DNA from: Deltaproteobacteria bacterium
GTDB lineage: Bacteria > Myxococcota_A > Polyangia > Polyangiales > Ga0077539
Direction: 5' to 3'
Length of the DNA: 6,475 nt
NCBI GenBank assembly: GCA_947494865.1
Contig: CANMAT010000222.1
Location: forward strand, 1-6,475
Numbering within the stretch: position 1 is the stretch's first letter; each line of letters opens with the position of its first letter. Position numbers and translations under genes: made by a program. The notes beneath the pieces were generated by a model. That model was not told the origin of the DNA. It saw only the letters and a list, made by a program, of their open reading frames with translations, and searched no databases. Below, piece by piece: positions 1 through 4,454 of this stretch.

Positions 1-186
1 GAAGCCCTCGATCCCTCGCAGCGCGGCGCGCAGCGCGTCGTCGCACCGGAGGTGCACGGTGCCGCGGGCCGCCGGGCACAACCCGGGCTGGCGGGGGATG
101 CTGTACTTCTCTCGAAAGACGGTGCGCGCCACGCCGATGGGGTTGAAGGTCCACGGGGTGGGGGCGCTCTCGCGGGCATCGGTCAC
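1..186 (-). CDS. trmO: tRNA-Thr (t6A37) N6-methyltransferase TrmO, N-terminal part (cut by window edge)
   Basis: Reading the minus strand from a GTG at 186-184 gives 62 residues before the window ends. Residues 14-19 read FNPIGV, residues 24-36 FREKYSIPRQPGL, and residues 55-62 AALRGIEGF. These match the start of the TrmO/TsaA (YaeB) family; from memory, E. coli TrmO has IGVIRSPYKEKFAVPRQPGL and AVRGLEAFSHLW at the same places. TrmO uses S-adenosylmethionine to methylate N6 of t6A at position 37 of threonine tRNAs in the cytoplasm, which tunes decoding. The conserved core begins 13 residues after the GTG, so this start gives the usual short N-terminus. The only nearby ATG, at 179-177, is in another frame. 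No clear Shine-Dalgarno sequence is visible. The gene lies 74 bases downstream of the pseudokinase stop on the same strand, so the two could share a transcript. The SAM-binding and C-terminal parts are outside the window. Confidence 0.85.
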   Translation of the reverse strand, partial: MTDARESAPTPWTFNPIGVARTVFREKYSIPRQPGLCPAARGTVHLRCDDALRAALRGIEGF

Positions 187-260
187 GCGCCGCAGGGTAC
201 ACCCGTCGGCGCGCCCGGGGCTCGCGCTTGCCGCACGTACAGCCGTGAATGACGCTGCGG

Positions 261-1343
261 CTACTTCTTCAGCGGCGCCCGCGGAACGATCGCGACGGGC
301 TCTTGGGTCACCCCCATCATCGACCGAACCTTGCGCGTGCGCGCCTCGCCCGCCGCCGCGGGCGACGGCAGCGGCGCGTACGCCGGCAGCGACCCGGCGC
401 CCGCCTCGCGCCCCAGGCGCTCGAGCACGTGAGGCAACGCGCCGGCGCGCTTCGCGGGGTGCGCCGACACCAACGCGCGCAGGGCCTCTTCGAGCTCGGG
501 CGGCGTGTTGGGGAGCTTCACCCCCGCGAGGGAGCACGCCATCGGATCACCGAAGAGGAGATCGGCCGCGAGCGCGCCGAGGCCGAAGAGGTCGGCGCCC
601 GCGTTGCCGCGCTTGCCCACGCGAACCTCCGGCGCGAGGTACGGCAGCACCTCGGAGTGATGCTCCATGTGAGCGACGAAGCGCATCGGCGGAATGGCCG
701 ACGCGATGGCCGCGTCGGTGAGCACCACCCCGTCCGACGTGATCTGAATGCTCTCGGGGTAGAGCGCCCCGTGCGACGACACCGTGTGCAGCTCGCGCAG
801 CGCCGAGGCCACGCCCTGCAGCACACCCAGCGACTGGTCGGGCTCGAGGCGCCGCTCGGCCGCGCGGTACGCCCGCAGCACGCGCCGCAGCGAGGCGCCC
901 CACACCCAGCGCGACACCACGAACACCACGCCCCCCGCGTCGACGCCCGCGTCGAGGGGGAGCGCCACCCGCTGCATCGCGCGCCCCTTGAGCTGCGCGA
1001 GCGCCGCCACGAAGGCGTCGCGCTCCGGCGACGTGGGCAGGAGCGCGTGCGGAACGACCTTCACCGCCACCGACTGGCCGCCCTCGTCGCGCGCCCGGTA
1101 CGTGGTGCCGAGGGCGCCCGTGCCGTAGGCCTCGAGCACGAGGTAGCGGTCGGCCACCTTGTCGCCCGACGCGTAGGGCGCCGCGGGGCGCGCGAGGGTC
1201 ACCTCGGCGAGGGGCTCGTCGTCGGTCACCGCCGCGCCGCACTTGACGCATTTGCGCACCGCGGGGGGAAGCATCGCCTGACACCGCGGGCAGCGCGTCT
1301 TCACGGGCCCCTTCTTCGCAGCGTCGCTCGCCTCGTTGGTCAC
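261..1343 (-). CDS. Zinc-ribbon protein with a kinase-fold (pseudokinase) domain
   Basis: A 360-residue protein. Residues 18-35 form a CxxC-x10-CxxC zinc ribbon (C18, C21, C32, C35). A Ser/Thr kinase-like fold follows from about residue 65 to 300. It keeps the glycine loop GTGALG (74-79), the AVK lysine (K95), an APE-type motif (A237-P238-E239) and DLFGLG (251-256). The catalytic loop, normally HRDLKPEN, reads HGALYPES (191-198), so the catalytic Asp is Ala193, the Lys is Tyr195 and the metal-binding Asn is Ser198. DFG reads DAA (210-212), and no obvious helix-C Glu is present. Phosphotransfer is therefore unlikely; a binding, scaffolding or allosteric role is inferred. There is no signal peptide or membrane segment, so it is probably cytoplasmic. 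The start is GTG 1343-1341, with AGGG about 11 bases upstream. In-frame GTGs at 1355 and 1376 would add 4 or 11 residues but have no ribosome binding site. Fold call is firm; partner and role are unknown. Confidence 0.85.
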   Translation of the reverse strand: MTNEASDAAKKGPVKTRCPRCQAMLPPAVRKCVKCGAAVTDDEPLAEVTLARPAAPYASGDKVADRYLVLEAYGTGALGTTYRARDEGGQSVAVKVVPHALLPTSPERDAFVAALAQLKGRAMQRVALPLDAGVDAGGVVFVVSRWVWGASLRRVLRAYRAAERRLEPDQSLGVLQGVASALRELHTVSSHGALYPESIQITSDGVVLTDAAIASAIPPMRFVAHMEHHSEVLPYLAPEVRVGKRGNAGADLFGLGALAADLLFGDPMACSLAGVKLPNTPPELEEALRALVSAHPAKRAGALPHVLERLGREAGAGSLPAYAPLPSPAAAGEARTRKVRSMMGVTQEPVAIVPRAPLKK

Positions 1344-1422
1344 GGCGGCGCGCACCCTAACACAGCCCGCGCGCACTTGACGCCGCGCGCCGTGTCATGC
1401 GACGCGCCATGGTCACCCGACG

Positions 1423-1965
1423 ATGCGCACGCGCCCGACCACGATTCTCCTGTTGCTCGCGGCCCTCGCGCTGCCCACCGGCGCGCGCGCGCAGCAGCCG
1501 CGCCCCCGCGCCTCCGACGCCGGGGTTGCCGACGCCGGTCGCACGCCCGCCGACGAGGCCCGCCGCGCGCTCGTGGTCGCGCGCATCAACAGCGCCACCA
1601 TCACCGTGGGCGAGCTCGAAGACCTGCTCAACGAGGCCCCCGCCCCCATTCGCCAGTCGTACCTCGACCCCGCGCGCCGCCGCGAGTACCTCGACAACCT
1701 GGTGATGACCTTTCTGCTCGCCGACGAGTCGCGCCGCCGCGGCCTCGACCGCGACCCGCAGGTGTCGCAAACCGTGCGGCGCATTCTCGGTCAGCGCGTC
1801 GAGCAGGTGGCCATTCTCGACGCGATCACCCCCGAGCGCATCACCGACGCCGAGGTGCGCGCCTGGTACGACGCCCACCTCGCCGACTATCAGCAGCCCG
1901 AGTATCGCCGCGCCACCGCGGCCATCGCCGCCGACCGCCCGTCGGCGCAGCGCTTCATCGACTAG
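1423..1965 (+). CDS. N-terminal fragment of the interrupted PpiC/SurA-like protein
   Basis: This is the part of the interrupted gene that would be translated without read-through: 180 residues holding the signal peptide (1-23, cleavage after ARA, mature protein starting QQ) and the SurA-like helical domain. It ends at RFID just inside the parvulin domain. There is no cysteine after the signal peptide, so it would be a soluble periplasmic protein rather than a lipoprotein. In SurA-type chaperones the helical N-domain carries much of the substrate binding, so this fragment could keep some chaperone activity; that is inference. ATG 1423 is the first in-frame start that gives a proper signal peptide. 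No strong ribosome binding site precedes it. The gene diverges from the pseudokinase gene, with 79 bases between the chosen starts. Confidence 0.6.
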   Translation: MRTRPTTILLLLAALALPTGARAQQPRPRASDAGVADAGRTPADEARRALVVARINSATITVGELEDLLNEAPAPIRQSYLDPARRREYLDNLVMTFLLADESRRRGLDRDPQVSQTVRRILGQRVEQVAILDAITPERITDAEVRAWYDAHLADYQQPEYRRATAAIAADRPSAQRFID

Positions 1966-1974
1966 GCGAGGCGC

Positions 1975-2463
1975 GTGCGCGGCGACATGCGGCGGGTGCG
2001 CGAGCTCGTGCGCGAGCTCTCCGTCGACGAGCCCTCGAAGCGCCGCGACGGTGACTTCTTCTATTTTCAGCGCACCGGCGTGCCCTCGGCGGGCGATGGC
2101 GCGCGCGTCGAGGCGCCCCTCGCCGAGGCGGTGTTCGCGCTCCCCCGCGAGATGGAGGTCACGCCGCAGCCGGTGGCCCTCGCCGACGGCCGCCTCGGCG
2201 TGGCGGTGCTCACGGGCGTGCGGCCCGCCCTCCGCCGGTCGCTCGACGATGTGGGGGTGGTCAACTCCATCCGCGGGTTCATCGTGCGAGAGCGCAGGGC
2301 GCAGCGCCGCGAGCAGCTGCTCCAAGACCTTCGCGCGCGCCTGCACCCCGAGGTGCACGAAGACCGCCTCGATGCGATCCACCTGCCGCCCGCCGACATG
2401 GGCACGGTGATCCCCTTCGACCCGAGCCGCACGGGCCGCGACGCTGGGGTTGCACAGCCGTAG
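1975..2463 (+). CDS. C-terminal fragment of the interrupted PpiC/SurA-like protein
   Basis: This is the rest of the parvulin-like domain and the C-terminal helices, 162 residues from GTG 1975, in the same frame as the upstream fragment and only nine bases past its TAG. A GAGG at 1968-1971 lies three bases before the GTG, too close for good initiation; an ATG at 1987 is the other possible restart. The fragment has no signal peptide of its own, so even if reinitiated it would stay in the cytoplasm. It is best read as the tail of the broken gene, not an independent gene. Confidence 0.45.
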   Translation: MRGDMRRVRELVRELSVDEPSKRRDGDFFYFQRTGVPSAGDGARVEAPLAEAVFALPREMEVTPQPVALADGRLGVAVLTGVRPALRRSLDDVGVVNSIRGFIVRERRAQRREQLLQDLRARLHPEVHEDRLDAIHLPPADMGTVIPFDPSRTGRDAGVAQP

Positions 2464-2469
2464 TACGGC
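2457..2469. repeat. 13-base palindrome over the stop codon of the PpiC-like gene
   Basis: GCCGTAGTACGGC is a perfect palindrome around a central G and contains the TAG stop. As RNA it gives a five-pair stem with a three-base loop. It is too short, and lacks a T-run, to be called a terminator. It is flanked by two copies of TTGCACAG (2450-2457 and 2472-2479), 22 bases apart. Confidence 0.35.
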
Positions 2470-2471
2470 GC

Positions 2472-2548
2472 TTGCACAGTCGAATTTCATAACGATTCGG
2501 GTGTCGGAGGCTTTGGCTTCGTCGCGCTCCTGCCGTTGAGCTTTATGT
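2472..2548 (+). promoter_or_regulatory. AT-richer upstream segment likely to hold the promoter of the downstream gene
   Basis: The stretch between the PpiC-like stop and the next gene is clearly less GC-rich than its surroundings, with GAATTTCATAACGATT near 2482-2497, CTTTGGCTT at 2511-2519 and GCTTTATG at 2540-2547. TTGCAC at 2472-2477 resembles a -35 box, but no good -10 lies 16-18 bases beyond it. A promoter is likely here from position and composition; the exact boxes cannot be assigned. Confidence 0.3.
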
Positions 2549-2580
2549 CAGGCAGCGCCCATCGGGTGCGAGCGCCTGAC
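2547..2580 (+). promoter_or_regulatory. Leader hairpin abutting the ribosome binding site
   Basis: The outer stem GTCAGGC (2547-2553) pairs with GCCTGAC (2574-2580). An inner stem GCGCCC (2555-2560) pairs with GGGTGC (2564-2569), with one G-U pair and a three-base ATC loop. One base on the left and four on the right are unpaired between the stems, giving 13 pairs in all. The base immediately after the hairpin begins GGAG (2581-2584), the ribosome binding site of the GTG at 2593. It could control translation as an RNA fold, or its outer arms could be a DNA operator; the sequence does not say which. Confidence 0.4.
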
Positions 2581-2592
2581 GGAGTCACCGAC

Positions 2593-3693
2593 GTGAACGC
2601 CCTCGCGCCCCACTCTTCGCCCGCGCCGCCTCGAACGAGCCGCCCCCCGGCGCGCGCCTCGGAGTCGACGCACCCGGCGGTGCTCGCTCCGACGACCGCG
2701 CGCTCCATCGCCCAGCTTCGCGCCTCCATCGCGAAGGAGCTCACGAACCTACGCGGCCTCAAGGTGAGCGACTTCGAAAGCGGCGAGCGGCCCCCGGTGC
2801 GCCTCGAGGCCCTCGCCTGGAGCGTGGCCGCCGACGTGCGCGCCCTGCTCGACGCCGCCGCGAGCCACTACAACACCTCGGCGGCCAGCAGCGGGCGCTC
2901 GACGGAGCCCGTGCTCGACCTCGCCTCCCTCGCCCGCATGGAGCTCGCGAGCCTCACGAAGCTCATCGGCCACGGGGCCGACGCGACCCCGTGGCAGCGC
3001 GTGGCCGTGTGCGACAGCCTGCTCCAGGTGAGCCGCCGCTCGCTGCGCGCGCTCGACACGCTCGTGGCCGACCTCGAGGGCCTGCCCCCGCCGGCCGACG
3101 ACGCCGCCCTCGAGACCGCCCTCGCGGTGCAGATCCGTCGCATCTACATCGAGCTCCACCGCACGGTGCTCGGCGACGACCTGCCCGACTGCGACACCAT
3201 TCGCCCGCGGCTCCGCGCGGCGGGCAACTGCATCGCGCGCACGCTCAGCCGCTCCGTCGCGGCGGCCATTCGCGCGCACGACCGGCACACCATGCGGTCG
3301 TTTCAGGGTCGCATCCGCGAGGCCCTCCTGGGCTCGCGCGACGACGACGCCACCGTCGACGAGCTCACGCGCATCTGGCAAGACCTCACGAACTTCACCG
3401 CGCTCCTCCTCGACGTGAACAAGCGCGAAGAGCTCCGCGGCCACGACCTGAACGCCATCGTCGCGGCGCTCTCGCTGCTCGCCGGGCGCGCCCCCGCCGC
3501 GCAGTGCCCCGACGAGGTGCTCGACGCCCTCCGCGACTGCGACGGCCGCGACCCCGAGCTCGACGCGCTCCTCGCGCGGGTCACCACCGTGGGCACCATG
3601 CGCCAGTGCCTCGACCGCGTTCCCATGACGCTCGCGCCCCCGTCGCAGCGCCCCGTCGACCCGCGCCGCGGCAGCTGGAGCGGCCTCGTCTAG
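2593..3693 (+). CDS. Uncharacterised helical cytoplasmic protein
   Basis: A 366-residue protein that I do not recognise. Residues 1-36 are rich in Pro, Ser, Ala and Thr and look disordered. From residue 37 on it is almost wholly predicted helix: amphipathic Leu/Ala/Arg/Glu stretches such as 37-57, 70-92, 108-125, 136-162, 170-194, 204-228 and 256-297, broken by short loops. It has six cysteines (140, 200, 213, 305, 316, 339) with no metal-binding spacing, and no signal peptide or membrane segment, so it is probably cytoplasmic. A conserved-looking patch is IWQDLTNFTALLLDVNKREEL (about 261-281). GTG 2593 is chosen because GGAG at 2581-2584 sits eight bases upstream. In-frame TTG 2536 and ATG 2545 would add 19 or 16 residues but lack such a site and would put the leader hairpin inside the gene. 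It ends tail to tail with elbB. Codon use is like that of its neighbours. A real gene is near certain; its function is open. Confidence 0.85.
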   Translation: MNALAPHSSPAPPRTSRPPARASESTHPAVLAPTTARSIAQLRASIAKELTNLRGLKVSDFESGERPPVRLEALAWSVAADVRALLDAAASHYNTSAASSGRSTEPVLDLASLARMELASLTKLIGHGADATPWQRVAVCDSLLQVSRRSLRALDTLVADLEGLPPPADDAALETALAVQIRRIYIELHRTVLGDDLPDCDTIRPRLRAAGNCIARTLSRSVAAAIRAHDRHTMRSFQGRIREALLGSRDDDATVDELTRIWQDLTNFTALLLDVNKREELRGHDLNAIVAALSLLAGRAPAAQCPDEVLDALRDCDGRDPELDALLARVTTVGTMRQCLDRVPMTLAPPSQRPVDPRRGSWSGLV

Positions 3694-3698
3694 AGGCC
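3682..3698. terminator. Possible shared hairpin at the convergent gene ends
   Basis: GGCCTC (3682-3687) and GAGGCC (3693-3698) can form a six-pair stem with a five-base loop over the stop of the plus-strand gene, just before the minus-strand elbB stop at 3701-3703. Being symmetrical it could act on both transcripts. There is no T-run on either side, so it is not a classical intrinsic terminator and may be chance in GC-rich DNA. Confidence 0.25.
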
Positions 3699-3700
3699 TC

Positions 3701-4381
3701 CTACACCGCGAGCTCGAGCGTCGCGCGCACCATCTTGTCGATGCCCTCGAACACCTCGACGATGCGCTGCGTCGCGGTGAACGCCGCGCAGCACACCACG
3801 CGCAGCTCGCGGTCGACGGTGAGCTCGCGCGGCCCCAGCGGGGTGACCCGCGCGCCCCACGCGGCCATGTCGTCGAGGGCCCCGCTGCCCGCGCCCGTGC
3901 CCACCACCACCGACGCCGCACCGAACACCCGCGCGGCCACGACGGGCGCCATGCACGCGAAGCCCATGGGGCGCCCCGCCTTGCGCAGCCCCTCGAGGAG
4001 CCGCCGCACGTCGGCGTCGACCCGCGCCTCGCGGCCCGCGCGCGCGTGGTCGCACAGCACCCGCGTCGCCCCGTAGCCGCCGGGCACCACCGCCGCGTCG
4101 AAGGGCGTGTCGAGCGCCTTCGCGAGGTCGCGCACGTCGCCGCGTACGAGGCGCGCGCTCTCGACGAGGGCGTTGCGGCACTCGCCGATCATCGGGTGCC
4201 CCGACAGGTGGTTGACGACCACGGGCATCTCGACGTTGGGCGCCACGCACACCGCCTCGGCGCCCGCGCGCTCGAGCGCGAGGAGCGTCGCCGCCACCTC
4301 GTGCGCCTCGCTGCCGTCGTACACGCCGCAACCCGAGAGCACCACCACGACGCGGGGCGCTCGCTTCGCCCGGGGCTTCAT
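3701..4381 (-). CDS. elbB: ElbB, DJ-1/PfpI-family isoprenoid-biosynthesis-associated glyoxalase
   Basis: A 226-residue protein that matches ElbB along its whole length (E. coli ElbB is about 217 residues). Residues 11-25 read VVVVLSGCGVYDGSE, the family's signature start. Later come AVCVAP (43-48), NHLSG (57-61), ECRNALVESARLVRGD (67-82), VVPGGYGA (98-105), the nucleophile elbow GFACMAP with Cys143 (140-146), and GIDKMV (213-218) near the end. ElbB belongs to the class I glutamine amidotransferase-like/DJ-1 superfamily. It is cytoplasmic, has been linked in E. coli to isoprenoid yield and has reported glyoxalase III-like activity; its true substrate is unsettled. ATG 4381 fits the known N-terminus. 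An in-frame TTG at 4420 would add 13 unlike residues and overlap the divergent promoter palindrome. No clear ribosome binding site is visible. It stands alone, convergent with the helical protein gene and divergent from the lipoprotein gene. Confidence 0.93.
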   Translation of the reverse strand: MKPRAKRAPRVVVVLSGCGVYDGSEAHEVAATLLALERAGAEAVCVAPNVEMPVVVNHLSGHPMIGECRNALVESARLVRGDVRDLAKALDTPFDAAVVPGGYGATRVLCDHARAGREARVDADVRRLLEGLRKAGRPMGFACMAPVVAARVFGAASVVVGTGAGSGALDDMAAWGARVTPLGPRELTVDRELRVVCCAAFTATQRIVEVFEGIDKMVRATLELAV

Positions 4382-4409
4382 CACGCGCGCAGAGAAGCAC
4401 ACCCCCGAC

Positions 4410-4424
4410 GGCGTTGACAACGCC
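4410..4424. promoter_or_regulatory. Perfect 15-base palindrome, candidate operator between divergent genes
   Basis: GGCGTTGACAACGCC has two perfect seven-base arms around a central A at 4417. It contains the TTGACA -35 box of the lipoprotein gene and lies 29 bases upstream of the elbB ATG. This is the classic position for a dimeric regulator that blocks polymerase. No known regulator consensus is recognised, and no regulator gene is in the window. Confidence 0.45.
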
Positions 4425-4443
4425 CCCGCGAGCCGTTGCTAAT
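4414..4443 (+). promoter_or_regulatory. Sigma-70-type promoter of the FG-GAP lipoprotein gene, nearly leaderless
   Basis: TTGACA at 4414-4419 is a perfect -35 consensus. GCTAAT at 4438-4443, 18 bases on, matches four of six -10 bases including AAT. The expected transcript start is near 4450, about five bases before ATG 4455, so the mRNA would have almost no leader. That agrees with the lack of a Shine-Dalgarno sequence before the ATG. Confidence 0.5.
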
Positions 4444-4454
4444 CGCGCTCCCCG

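Larger units (their letters stand above)
1423..2463 (+). pseudogene. Secreted PpiC/SurA-like peptidyl-prolyl isomerase interrupted by an in-frame TAG
   Basis: One reading frame runs from ATG 1423 to TAG 2461-2463 and is broken only by TAG at 1963-1965 (position 181 of 346). Both halves keep the same frame and GC-rich third positions, and together they read as one envelope chaperone. Residues 1-23 are a Sec signal peptide ending ARA. Residues 50-160 are a SurA-like helical N-domain, with INSATITVGELE and a YLDNLVMTFLLADE segment followed by RRRGLDRDPQV. From about 160 to 275 comes a parvulin-like domain that spans the stop, with the typical sequence DGDFFYFQR and later AEAVFALP. A charged helical tail ends the protein. 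The family assists folding of outer-membrane and secreted proteins in the periplasm. The stop falls inside the isomerase domain, so neither fragment should have full function. A fresh nonsense mutation, a sequencing error or amber read-through would all fit. Confidence 0.75.

Noticed and set aside
1377..1405. TTGACG resembling a -35 box ahead of the PpiC-like gene
   Set aside because: No acceptable -10 hexamer lies 16-18 bases downstream (the bases there are GC-rich), so no promoter is called.
249..2054. 601-codon open frame on the plus strand across the pseudokinase and PpiC-like genes
   Set aside because: It is very rich in Arg, His, Ala and Gly, spans two well-supported genes on both strands and has no recognisable domain; it is a high-GC shadow frame.
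1357..2490. 377-codon open frame on the minus strand opposite the PpiC-like gene
   Set aside because: It tempts because the plus-strand gene is broken by TAG, but the plus strand has a signal peptide, SurA-like and parvulin-like sequence, while this frame has only biased composition.
2749..3921. 390-codon open frame on the minus strand opposite the helical protein gene
   Set aside because: Arg/Ala/Gly/Val-rich with no motif, crosses the convergent stops and overlaps the real elbB C-terminus in another frame.
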